A stretch of DNA of 22,775 nt from contig JBQMRP010000060.1 of the NCBI GenBank assembly GCA_052174455.1, positions 1 through 22,775 on the forward strand, in the 5' to 3' direction. This DNA is from Arsenophonus sp052174455. GTDB taxonomy: Bacteria; Pseudomonadota; Gammaproteobacteria; Enterobacterales; Enterobacteriaceae. Positions within the stretch are counted from its first letter, which is position 1. Each line of letters starts with the position of its first letter. Position numbers and translations under genes: made by a program. Shown in pieces: positions 9,061 through 17,895 of this stretch. The notes below the pieces were generated by a model. The model had not been told where the DNA came from. It saw only the letters and a program-made list of their open reading frames with translations, and did not search any database.

Positions 9061-10059
9061 AAATTATATTAGCAATTAATTTAATCAAAGGAAATTAGGA
9101 ATCAGGAACTTGATATATCTTGCTCTTTAAATGTTTAAAATCTTTAATAATTTTATCTTTAATTAAAGATGGGAGTACCGTACCCATCCCAATTCCGATG
9201 AGATAAATTCGTTGAAACTCATTAATTGTTTTAGCTTACTAGATACTAATACAGATAAATTATTTATAATATCTTCAGTTTCTAATTTTATTCTATCTAA
9301 TTTTTGTTGATTTCTATTTATCAGCTAATTTAAAAACTCATATTTTTTATAAAAATATCTAACATTAAGTTATTAGTAGAAGCCTAACTTAAGCCTATAT
9401 TCATCTCTGATTTAACTATTTTCTGTATTTATTTAACAACGGAAGAAATATCTAATGTCGGTTCGGAAATAACATGCATTAATTGTTTGAATTTTCCTAA
9501 AATAACACAACAATCTAATGTAATTTCACTTAAATTAACAATAAGAGACGATTCAAAGTCTTGACATGGTCATCTTTAAATTTTTCGTGCAAAGCCGTTA
9601 AAGACTCTAGATTAACATGGATTTTTTATTTTAAAGATATCTCTGCAACCTTTCCTCCATCATGATATTTTATTTTTTTTAATAAATTGGTTTTTTCTTT
9701 CTATATTTTTTATGTTCTTTTGATGTTGTTCATTGAAGAACTCGCATAAAGGTAATGTTACATATAATTCTATTTTACTGAGCGTTAAATCAGTATTCAG
9801 TAAAGCATGATGAACAGATAGTAAGTTTTCATCACTATATTAATAACTAACCGTCGCGGTTTCGTTAACATTATTGACTTCATCGTTAAAAAAATAGCGT
9901 TTGCTATCTATCTTATAATTATAAATGTTTTCCTGAAAAACAAAATTCTAATTTCCCGCTAAAAATGAAGTTTTTGTTATTTTTATTACTAACTTTTTTA
10001 CTCATTAGTATAACCAAGTTTTACAAAACTAGAATCATTATCATAAATATCTTTTTCAT
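9061..10059 (-). pseudogene. parM: ParM-type actin-like plasmid segregation ATPase pseudogene
   Basis: ParM forms dynamic actin-like filaments that push plasmid copies apart, anchored by ParR bound to parC. Read on the minus strand, an N-terminal IYDNDSSFVKLGY strand (phosphate-1 loop region) is followed by YSDENLLSVHHALLNT at about 9841-9795, SKIELYVTLPLCEFF, and NIKNIERKNQFIKK. All match the R1 ParM series (YSD.N..AVHHALL, TLPL.E, NIERKK.NF). The phosphate-2 loop DLGGTTLD is now NLSEITLD near 9535-9510. A C-terminal LIGIGMGTVLPSLIKD segment (family VIGGG) lies near 9200. The length, about 333 codons, fits R1 ParM (320 aa). Frameshifts and stops kill it. The ATG at 10057-10059 is out of frame with the body by a frameshift. 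No parR is visible downstream. Confidence 0.9.
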
Positions 10060-10067
10060 AAACATCC

Positions 10068-10158
10068 TATATTGGTTTTTATTTTAAAACCAATATATAC
10101 TCAAAAATTAAAAAATTAAAAATAATACCAAAAATAACTCAATTTGATTTATTTTGGT
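10068..10158. promoter_or_regulatory. Candidate parC/centromere-like repeat cluster upstream of parM
   Basis: Directly upstream of the parM start are four copies of a short TTGGT/ACCAA motif in alternating orientation. TATATTGGTTTT (10068-10079) and AAAACCAATATA (10086-10097) form a perfect 12-bp inverted repeat. ACCAAAAATAA (10127-10137) faces TTATTTTGGT (10149-10158). In R1-type systems parC lies just upstream of parM and consists of iterons bound by ParR. Position and repetition fit, but the iteron sequence is not one I recognise and the AT-richness makes chance plausible. Confidence 0.4.
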
Positions 10159-10159
10159 G

Positions 10160-10498
10160 TTTTTTTAATAAAATATTTATTTTATTTCTCCATTTTTTTG
10201 CAGGATTTTAAATGCAACAGCTTTTTATTTTGACGAAATGTTATTCCATTGTTAATACGAAGTAATGACGTTATTTAAAATATAGACTTTTAAATTATGA
10301 GTTAATGTCGGATATTTTTCTACAAAGTAGCATTTTTGGTATTAGAAATTAATTTAAATTATTTCATTTATTTTTCTTTTATGGTGCTAAAAGTTGCAAA
10401 TTATCCTCACCAATCTAATGGTGGGATTCTTCTATTATTGAACATCTTTGTCATAATGAAATACACTTAATTGAATAAGAACCTGATAATTAGCATTG
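10160..10498. other. Gene-free stretch between parM remnant and IS256 copy C
   Basis: Very AT-rich, with no sustained frame on either strand. It may contain the rest of the partition-locus regulatory region. I see no further repeats of the parC-like motif. Confidence 0.4.
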
Positions 10499-10594
10499 GA
10501 GTTATGCTCGCTTCTAGTGTATGGAATTTTGGAGATGATCTTGTATCCTATTGATTAATTTTGAGAATGATTACAAAAAAAAGAGAGATGATCC

Positions 10595-11830
10595 ATGAAA
10601 TCAGATATTACACTGATCCTTAGATGAATTCATTCGTAATGATGACAGGGAGCTGATAGGCACAAATGTTGATGCGGAGCTCGAAGTCAACTGCAAGAGC
10701 ATGAGGAACGCTACATCGTTAAGGGAGGGCTAATATGGGACCGGGGGTGCTGCTATAAGATTATTTACAACAGCGAAGCATACAGACTAGTATTGGGGAT
10801 GTTGAGACTAAAGTTACCTAATGTCAGGAATAACAGCGCAATGGATATGCTTCAATAGCTGATGCTACTGCCTTATCTGAAACATGTAAAATCGACGAAG
10901 AGTAACTACCTTGGCCTTTTTATTAGGCAAGGGAGGATCACCACTGGTGATTCTCACGAAGCTCTGAGGCGCTTCTAGATAAAAATCACATAGTTTCTCG
11001 TCAAGTAGCATCAGCAAACTAAAACAGCAATAACTTGAAAAACACAGGCAAGGATGGGTGCCTGTGTGATTTAGTGATACGCGCTACATTTATTACTTGG
11101 CAGATAACATATACCAGCCTATCAGGCAAGATGATCGTTTTTGACTACTAGTTATATTGACGGAACTTCGCATGGACGTAAGGAGTCTGTTGCGGTAGAC
11201 GATACTTATTAAGAGTTAGAAATAAACTTGGTCGAACTTATTAATGGCTTGCGAGCACTGGATTTAATTATATCTCTCAGGCTTCCATACAGGAGAGACG
11301 AGTTATTAGTTTTTGTAACATATATAGCGAAGATATTCCCAGACACGCGGCCCCAACGTTATTTATGTATTGGTACACAAAATAACTAATGTACTAACTT
11401 CACTCCATAAAGTTCATGCAATCGAATTAAATGTAACCTGCTGTAGCTTTGGCTAGCAGAGAGTCGTGTGTACCTGTTCCCACGCTAACAAAACCTTTAA
11501 TTCTTTGTTGGCAAGATTTTAACGTATTCTGCAGCAATGAAGAAGTTGGAGAAAGATGGAGAAGAGTTGCTGGTATTTTACGATTTTTCATCAACGCACT
11601 AGGCATCAATAAAAACGATGAATCCGATTAATCGGGTTTTATGATAGTGTGAGAGCTTACGAAGTCGAAGCGTAAAACATTATGTTTTGAGAAGACAACC
11701 TTTTAATGTTATTTTACTTGATCTCCATCTAATCATGAAAGATGTAACCGAGGCTAAGGGGATTGATCTGCTGACTGTAGCGGTAAAGAACATCCAATTT
11801 AAAAATGAAGAATGGGATTTTAAGCATTCA
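10595..11830 (+). pseudogene. IS256-family transposase pseudogene (copy C)
   Basis: The start is ATG 10595 (MKSDITLI). Then, in shifting frames, come LDEFIRNDDRELIGTNVDAE (10618 on), QEHEERYIVKGG, LLPYLKHVKSTKSNYL, ITTGDSHEALRRF, SISKLKQQ, and YYLADNIYQPIRQDDRF, in which the first catalytic Asp survives. These are followed by GRKESVAVDDTY, INLVELINGLRALDL, IAKIFPDTRPQR, VHKITNVLTSLHKVHAI, LEKDGEELLVFYDF and SIKTMNPIN (to about 11632). The last block, DLLTVAVKNIQFKNEEWDFK, lies at 11763-11830. All follow the IS256 order and spacing. The catalytic Glu after NPI is destroyed by a base deletion that shifts the frame. Long fragments remain open, so this copy is probably younger than copies A and B. 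Confidence 0.92.
11042..11067. repeat. 9-bp inverted repeat inside IS256 copy C
   Basis: ACACAGGCA at 11042-11050 pairs exactly with TGCCTGTGT at 11059-11067 around an 8-nt loop. It follows the SISKLKQQ segment of the transposase remnant. No T-run follows, so it is not called a terminator. Confidence 0.6.
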
Positions 11831-11880
11831 AACGTCTGCCGTAGCCTTGTCAGGTTATACCAGGATTTTCTAATAACTCT

Positions 11881-12469
11881 TTCTTTGTCAAATAAATAAC
11901 AGACGCGTTATATTTAAAAATTAACTGTAGTGAGTAATTCTCCCGCAACTTCATTATCTACCTTTATCCTATACATTGTTTTTCATTGCTAGCATCGACC
12001 TAAAGTTAGTATCGATTAAAAGATCAATTTTAATTTCTATTTTTTCGATAATATTAAATTTAACAATTAATATTGATTAATATTTTATTTATTTATGTTG
12101 AGTCAGTGTGATCTCTCAATTAATCTGTGAGATAGTATTTATCATTACAGGATTATTATAATCTTCTCTTTTAAGAGAAGATATAAAATTTTTTATTTTA
12201 GGTATATCTTTTATTTCTGAAAATAAAAAGAAACCAAAAAGTGTATAAAACGATAATAGTAAAAGAAAATAATAATGAAGAGCATTTTTAAAATTTTCAT
12301 TTTCGAGTTAATAACCAAGCATTTTTATTTAGTCAGATCACGTACCATCTTTTATTCTATATTATTGAAGTTATTTATTAAAAGATTTTTATTGATAATT
12401 TTTTAAAAATGTTATTGATATTATATTTATTTTTAATAAAATTCTAGTACTTTCATTATTTAAGGCTTA
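11881..12469. other. AT-rich gene-free stretch with one terminator-like hairpin
   Basis: No frame of convincing composition. A 10-bp stem ATCTTCTCTT/AAGAGAAGAT at 12161-12182 is followed by ATAAAATTTTTTATTTT and could terminate transcription on the plus strand. A second, imperfect stem (ATCTCTCA/TGTGAGAT) lies near 12112-12134. Confidence 0.5.
12161..12182 (+). terminator. Candidate rho-independent terminator
   Basis: Perfect 10-bp inverted repeat with a very tight loop, then a T-rich tract. It lies about 280 nt downstream of IS256 copy C with no gene recognised between, so its partner gene is unknown. Confidence 0.45.
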
Positions 12470-13062
12470 TTAATATTGAGGAGATGTGTTTCTTCCGGAT
12501 TATCAACATATTCTTTTGCCTTATTCAGTAAAAAGGTATTGAGTTTATCCGTTTTTTGTTTGCTAAATTATTTAGCTATTTTTTTGCCGTTTTCCTCTGG
12601 TTCGTATTTGATTTGAGTAAATAAATCTTGTAGCTAACTTACTCACTTCTTTCGTCTCAGGAAAGAGTTTGGGTTATAAAGTATATTATTGCCTTTCAGG
12701 CGACTATCACATCATCCTATTGGTAATTTGTGTAACCTTGATGGATATTGTAATGAAATTTGTCAGTGTAGTTTTCTTGTTTTAGCTATACTAAAAATCT
12801 AAAAATTAAGCTTCTTAAGTTGGTGATAGCGTTATTAACAAATGATGGAAAATGTAGTTATGATAATCAATATCATCTTATTTTTACCCTTTAACAACGA
12901 TAAGTTCGGAGATGTCATAGCGCTTAACAAAAATAGACGCAGGTTCTTCGATTCCCTGAAGGGGGCAGCACTGATTTTAGGTGTTTTAGTTGCTTGATAT
13001 GGAGCCTGAGCCTTATTATCATCATGATATTTTTGCCATTGACTATATTTCTTAGTAGTCAT
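12470..13062 (-). pseudogene. Unidentified pseudogene, possibly plasmid-related
   Basis: On the minus strand an ATG at 13060-13062 opens MTTKKYSQWQKYHDDNKAQA and continues through KISAAPFRESKNLRL. A frameshift then leads to FVKRYDISELIVVKG near 12910. Further down, in other frames, come ETKEVSKLATR, IKYEPEENGKKIAK and the C-terminal-looking KAKEYVDNPEETHLLNINKP plus stop near 12470. The pieces are hydrophilic, lysine-rich and in one direction, so they most likely form one broken gene of roughly 190 codons. There is no signal peptide or membrane segment. I do not recognise the family. Its location between a parM remnant and an IS makes a plasmid accessory gene plausible, but that is a guess. 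Confidence 0.5.
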
Positions 13063-13739
13063 CTTGCCATGAATACGGTTCTTCGAGAAAAGGTCTATAT
13101 AATAATGCGGGAAAAAACAAGTAGGCTCTAAGTAAGAGTATTAAGGTAAATTTAAATTAATACTGAGTATATTATAGGTTTATATAAAAAATTTATAATC
13201 TATTGATATTTAATATAAAGATTTACGTCGCTTTACCTTACTTTGTAAGGGGGAAAAGACACAAAGCGATCAATATTTAAAACGAGATTTCAGGAAACTT
13301 CTATCTGAATGCATTTCTTTGTTAGTTTTGTGGATCTTCTGTTTTCTCCCGATTAGCTGTTCGTTCTGGTTGTTTCGCCCCTGTGGTAGGTCTTAGCTAA
13401 ATCTCAGGAGAGCGGAGAAGGGGTTACAGTAATAATTATTTCGTTTTTTAAGCCTCTAAAAAGCTTGTAACGGTGTTTTCTCAGTTTTACATGCCATATA
13501 AAAAAGTATGAACGCCGGAAAAATAGCTTACAGAAATGTACAGAACTTTACGGATCGATACGTAAACGTATAGCAAGCTATACTGAGTTGACAAAAACTA
13601 TAAAAGCGTTATCATTATTGATAACTGACTTTTAAGTTTGGCGATCTGTGCAATCATGTTAATCACGAACTATACGTAACATGATCGTTGGATGCTTGAA
13701 AAAACAAAAAAAATCCTTAAGTATGTAGATTTTTAAGTG
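13063..13739. other. No recognisable gene
   Basis: Mixed composition with a small perfect stem CCTTAC/GTAAGG (about 13232-13246). No frame with coding character on either strand. It may hold the degraded 5' part of the pseudogene that begins near 13740. Confidence 0.4.
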
Positions 13740-14680
13740 CTTCAGTTTCGTGACACGAGGCGGCGGATTAGCCGCGACATTGTAGTTGGGCGAAGCTACC
13801 GAATGAATAATTGAAAAGCAATTAGATAGTGAAGTAGAGTACGCTAAATTTCAAGGCCTTTAGTAGGTTCGCTGGCCGAATCCGACTTGCAATGCAGATT
13901 TTGCAGGTCGAAAACACGAATAAATTGGGATATGAAAATTATTTTAATGCGCTGTAAAAAGCTCAAGGCGATTGACAGAAAATTGCTTTATTTCAATGCA
14001 ACATAACTACCATGAATGGCTCAACCTTAACGAACAGCAGATGCGCTACAAATAAGTATTATGCGGCGAAAATATTGATAAAGCGACGGGAGCCGACTAC
14101 GGGATAGAGTCTTCTTAAGAAAATCTGCGCCAAAGCGCGCAGTTTTATATAGAGTATACGATTACAGTTATCTCTGAGTGGTGGAAAAATGCAAGCAATT
14201 TTTCGATAATTCGATGAACTGTCTCAAACAGAGAGGCGCCAAAAACATCATAATCGTAACGCTGTATATCGTTACGGTAGGCTGTGTCTACCCTATAACT
14301 TTTTATTAGTGAATGTAAAAAATTTTTAGATGACAAGACTAACTATGCAGAAAAATTCAAAAATTCCGGTGAGTTATTAAAACAGCAAAGCGAAACATGT
14401 ATCAATCCGGCAATATTATAATGCAGTACACAAAGGTGTTGGTTATTTAAAATTATATGGGAGAGAAAGCCAAAAAATTAATAAAATGGAAAAAATAAAA
14501 GAAAATATTTCTTTAAATCCACACTGTAATTCTCCCAATAATAAAGTATCAGAGAGAATAAAAAACTTCAACCTATATTTTATTTGGCAGTCAAGTTATT
14601 ATGAAGAAAAATATGTTTATGGATATTATCAAGCATCGAGAAAAAGAGTTAGTAAAACAAGTAAGTGGTACGATTATTAA
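13740..14680 (+). pseudogene. Unidentified pseudogene, less AT-rich than its neighbours
   Basis: Plus-strand segments in shifting frames read FVTRGGGLAATL, SRFAGRIRLAMQILQVENTN (about 13867-13925), NYHEWLNLNEQQMRYK (near 14000), VLCGENIDKATGADYGIESS and ENLRQSAQFYIEYT. They continue as KFLDDKTNYAEKFKNSGELL (14325 on), and finally a 99-codon open stretch 14381-14680 including YYNAVHKGVGYLKLYGRESQ and ending KTSKWYDY. Helix-friendly, soluble composition suggests a secreted effector, phage or conjugation-type protein, but I recognise no family and no catalytic motif. The first part has visibly higher G+C than flanking DNA. IS256 copy B lies just downstream, so the gene's end may be the IS junction. 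Confidence 0.5.
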
Positions 14681-14769
14681 AAGAACGAATTAAAAAAACT
14701 GTTTGCAAATATGTTGCAAAATCAGATAGAAAAATAGAGTAAACCATATCAGATATTCAAAATTTAATT

Positions 14770-15850
14770 AATTAAGTTTCAGTTATTCTGAGAAGAATAT
14801 AGCAGCTTAAATAGCATTAAAATGATTGCTTTACTCGAACCACAATGCTTCGAACATTAGCTTTATAGCTTTATTATCGTAAAACCTGATTTAATCAAAT
14901 TGTCGTTTTTATTAACATCGAATACATTGACAGAAAATCGTAGATACCAGTTGTTCTTTATTTTTTATCTTTCCATAGCTTCTTCATCGTTGCAGGATAT
15001 TTCACTAAAAAACTTAGAAAAAAGTATAAAACTTTTTATAGGCATCACATCTCTCTGCTAGCCAACAGATTAGCTGTTTTATGTACCCAACAGCGTTAGT
15101 GCTGCGTGTCTGAGAATATCTTTACCATTACATCCTAAAAAGGAAAGGCATTGATCTCGTAGCAACCATGGAAAATATGATTAAGCCACGCACTTGTCAG
15201 TCAATTTAGAAATTCAGCCAAGTTCCCCTCTGACTCTTGATAAGTATTTATGATTAGAACTATCCATTTACGTTCATGGACAATGACGACAATAATATCA
15301 GCAGGCAAAGGCGATTAGCTTGCCTGACAGGACGGTTATGGATTCAGTCAAGAAATAAACGTAGGTGTATCACTTAAATTACGTAGTTACCATTACTGTA
15401 TTTCTTAATCCAGTCTTCTGATACTATTGGGCAAAGAAACCTAAACTACTTTTCATCAAGAAAAGTAGTTCTGAGCTTAGTAAAAATTAACGGTGGTAAT
15501 GCTTCATAGATACAGCGATATGGTAACCTCTTGATATTTTGTACGTTTTAGATAAGAAAGCAAGGATTTTGAAGTATATTCTGTTGTCGCTACAGTTCCA
15601 TAACCTTAGGCACTTTAATCTCAATATCGCTAATAGTAGTTTATATGGTTAATTATGACAATAACCGTTACGGACGACGAGTGAAATTCGTAGACAAGGC
15701 GTTATGTTCAGCATCTTATCCAGTATGACTTCAAAGTCATCCTCAACAGGGATGACTATATCATCTCTGTCAGAATTACGTATGAGTTTATGAAAAAGAT
15801 CATGCTATTATCTGGTACCGCAGATAATAAGATAAGGTAAACTTTTCATG
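14770..15850 (-). pseudogene. IS256-family transposase pseudogene (copy B)
   Basis: Minus-strand segments in family order are FINSYVILTEMI (N-terminal domain, about 15800), a VVRNGY-like stretch near 15675, and TSKSLLSYLKRTKYQEVTIS (15580 on, family LLPPYLKRTKS). The later segments are FLD-IHNRPVR (first catalytic Asp, near 15350), PADIIVVIVHERKWIVLI, TYQESEGNLAEFLN, ATMKKLWKDKK, and IILMLFKLLYSSQNN at the C-terminus. The catalytic Glu of NPIES is Lys (AAA on the minus strand, 14890-14892). Stops and frameshifts are everywhere, and decay is about as advanced as in copy A. Confidence 0.87.
15444..15470. repeat. Perfect 11-bp inverted repeat inside IS256 copy B
   Basis: AACTACTTTTC at 15444-15454 pairs exactly with GAAAAGTAGTT at 15460-15470 around ATCAA. 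The homologous place in copy A (around 1520-1570) shows no palindrome, so it was created in this copy inside former transposase coding DNA. Confidence 0.7.
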
Positions 15851-15954
15851 ATATATCATTTCTCTGTTTTTGAAATCATCCACGAAATCAATCAACAGAA
15901 TACACGCTAGCATCTCAAAAATTCCATACACAGAAATAAGAATAATTAGTTAAA

Positions 15955-16220
15955 AAATTTACATTAGTCATCAAGTTGAGTTTTATTTTATATTTATGAC
16001 ACATTGCTACAATTTCATCAAAATTTTGATAAATTAATAGCTCTCTGATGTGTAGAATGGATTATTTTCCGTAATGGAATTCCTTTGGAATCAGTAAGAA
16101 TCTTTCTGATTAAATCAATATCCATCTGCCTTTTCAGTATACCTGATTTTATCCTCTCATTCTAAATGAGACTATAAAGAAATATGTATAACTGTGCTAT
16201 AATAATAAATTAAGCGTAAT
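15955..16220 (-). pseudogene. Radical SAM protein pseudogene, copy 3 (fragment, IS-disrupted)
   Basis: On the minus strand the sequence runs parallel to 19270-19520 of the full gene. A decayed cluster-motif region near 16200-16220 is followed by a segment encoding MDIDLIRKILTDSKGIPLRK, then a YQYF-like NLSKF, DEIVAMCHKYKIKLNLMTN, and a last stretch equivalent to the GTF segment. The match stops where IS256 copy B begins (about 15950). The gene was therefore interrupted by IS insertion, and the rest is not found on the other side of copy B. Together with the GT4/radical SAM pairs at 7655 and 17896, this shows three copies of the gene in one 12-kb span. Confidence 0.85.
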
Positions 16221-16289
16221 TTTTTAAATTAAGTAATTGATACAAAATAATAGTTTTTTAATAACTTATTTATATCGGTAATTTAATTT

Positions 16290-16560
16290 AAGTTATACTC
16301 ATTTATGATATATGTTGTTTCATAGAATCTTGTATATCCTTATGATTAATTTTGTGGATGATTTCAACAACAAAGAGATTATATGTTATAAAAAGTCTAG
16401 CCTATAGATATCCACAGAAACTAGATATCACCTATATTTTTTTCATGAACGCCATCCGTATGCGCGCTAGACAGCTGATAGGCAGCGGCTGTTGATAGGG
16501 GAGCTCTCGAATCCATGCTACGAGAGCTACTACTTAGCGCTGACTTGTTGACGGATGCTA
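16290..16560 (+). mobile_element. IS256-family insertion sequence, copy D (5' stub only)
   Basis: The terminus AAGTTATACTCATTTATGAT at 16290 matches the IS256 left ends of copies A-C. It is followed by an untranslated leader similar to copy C (ATCTTGTATATCC, GATTAATTTTG). The transposase start lies near 16411 (LDIT, then MNAIRMRARQLIGSG, family FIRNDARELIGSAVD). The similarity fades by about 16530-16560, so the element is truncated to roughly 270 bp. It points away from copy B. The two divergent IS 5' ends flank radical SAM fragment 3. Confidence 0.75.
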
Positions 16561-16982
16561 GCGTCGGAATTATTAGTAAATTGAATCACTCTTTAAGAGA
16601 GATAGAAAACCATTCCTCTTAACAGACTAAGATAAAGCGACGTCAATTTTATCTTAGTTATAAGGGTTACTTGCTAGCAAAAGTTAAGGTTATTATTTTT
16701 AGGTTAAAAGTCTTAACGTGCTGAAATTCTGTTTTCTAAACCTACCAACCAATTTAACATAGCAGATAAATGGTAGCAATAGCGGAACAGAATAATATTC
16801 TCAATAAATAGTCTGAATATAAATCAAGTTTGATATTTTCCAATATGTTAAATATTATAAATAAAGGTTTATCTGCATAAAATACGTTAAGTTAATGTAA
16901 TTTTTTATTAATTAAAAATAAGGGATAAAATGTAATATACAGATATATTTATTAATAATATTCATTTTTAATGAAGAATTTA
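16561..16982. other. Upstream region of the glycan locus; no gene seen
   Basis: No recognisable transposase remains after about 16560 and no other frame is convincing. The AT-rich part before 16983 should include the ancestral promoter of the epimerase operon. TGAAGAATTTAATG precedes the epimerase start, with only a weak ribosome site (GAAG). Confidence 0.4.
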
Positions 16983-17893
16983 ATGAGAAGAATTTTGATA
17001 ACTAGGTCAAGCAGTTTAATCGATCAAGTACTTTGTAAAAAATTGATAAATTCTATTGTATAGAAAAGTTTGACAGTAAATGGTTAAAGATTTTCTTCTG
17101 AAAATAGTGATATTCTTTTTCCTAAAACATTTTAATAACAGTTAAAATGTTCCGATGGCATCATGTATTTAGCCGTTATTTCTCGATTATTTGGGATAAA
17201 AATAACTGGATGTTTGTTGGGAAACAAATGTCACAGAGACATGTAATACCATTGATTTAGCATATAAATCACCTAAAAACTTTGAATATTATATACAAGC
17301 AGCTGAAAAGTCTATTGGTAATAACAGTTTTTTCCTGTTAAAGAATTAGTAAGCCTTGCAACAATTAAATATTTATGTAAATTTGAAAGTAGTAACGGAG
17401 AAGAGATTAGTTGCAAAATATAAATTAAATAGATTAAAAACTGAAATTTTACTTTTTTCGAATGTATACAGAAGTATTGATGATCATCATCAAAACGTTG
17501 TGCCTGCTTTTTTCAATTTGCTGTCACAGGAAACTCATTTATATGGATGAGGACCTACTAATATATTTCATATTACACATGTTACTGATGTGGTTAAGTT
17601 ATATTTAAAGTCATAAAACATCTAGACTAAGAATAAGCATTACCCACGATTCATTTACATCTGGTCAACCTATTTTCTTAGAAAGACTGGCAAAATTGGT
17701 AATCGGTTTTGTCGACCATTCACTAATGATTATTATCGATCCACCTTGATCTTTTAATCTTTCAAAATTTTATGCTGATAATAGCTTAACGCGTCGATTA
17801 TTAAATTAGGTTCCTAAAATAGGTATTGAAATAGGTATTTCCATGTTAATAAATGATTTTTATAAAAATGATCATAACTTTAGTGAGTATTGA
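16983..17893 (+). pseudogene. NAD-dependent epimerase/dehydratase pseudogene
   Basis: Extended SDR enzymes of this kind interconvert nucleotide sugars. The ATG at 16983 opens MRRILITRSSSLIDQVLCKK, a Rossmann strand whose GxxGxxG has lost its glycines (family form GSSGFIG). Shifting frames give a decayed HLAAIS segment (MYLAVISRLFG, near 17165), the TNVTGT-like helix near 17220-17250 and SPKNFEYYIQA. The SDR dyad is still visible as YVNLK at 17374-17388 within a 64-codon open stretch (17356-17550), followed by KTEILLFSNVYRS and DHHQNVVPAFFNLL. Then come FHITHVTDVVKLYL, SGQPIFLERLAKLVIGFVDH, and VPKIGIEIGISMLINDFYKN ending at TGA 17891-17893. About 303 codons, normal for the family. The substrate cannot be told. 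The GT4 gene starts 2 nt later. Confidence 0.88.
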
Positions 17894-17895
17894 AG

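Larger units (their letters stand above)
10499..11880 (+). mobile_element. IS256-family insertion sequence, copy C (both ends visible)
   Basis: The left terminus GAGTTATGCTCGCTTCTAG at 10499 and the right terminus ending AGGATTTTCTAATAACTC at about 11879 are imperfect inverted repeats of each other. They match the termini of copy A. The 1.38-kb length is normal for the family. The element carries the best-preserved transposase remnant of the window. Short flanking sequences show no clear 8-9 bp target duplication. Confidence 0.85.
14760..15948 (-). mobile_element. IS256-family insertion sequence, copy B (far end decayed)
   Basis: Minus-strand element. Its transposase 5' terminus at about 15948 reads TAATTATTCTTATTTCTG on the minus strand, matching copy A. 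Similarity to copy A extends continuously to about 14760. The distal terminus (expected GAATTATTAGAAAATC-like) is not recognisable, so that end is truncated or too diverged. On the 5' side it directly abuts a radical SAM gene fragment of the same orientation, which marks the insertion site. Confidence 0.82.

Noticed and set aside
11427..11631. Two overlapping 60-codon frames on opposite strands
   Set aside because: Both are out of register with the transposase of IS256 copy C, whose own frame here reads LEKDGEELLVFYDF and SIKTMNPIN.
14145..14336. 63-codon minus-strand open frame
   Set aside because: Antisense to the plus-strand pseudogene at 13740-14680, whose segments run through it.
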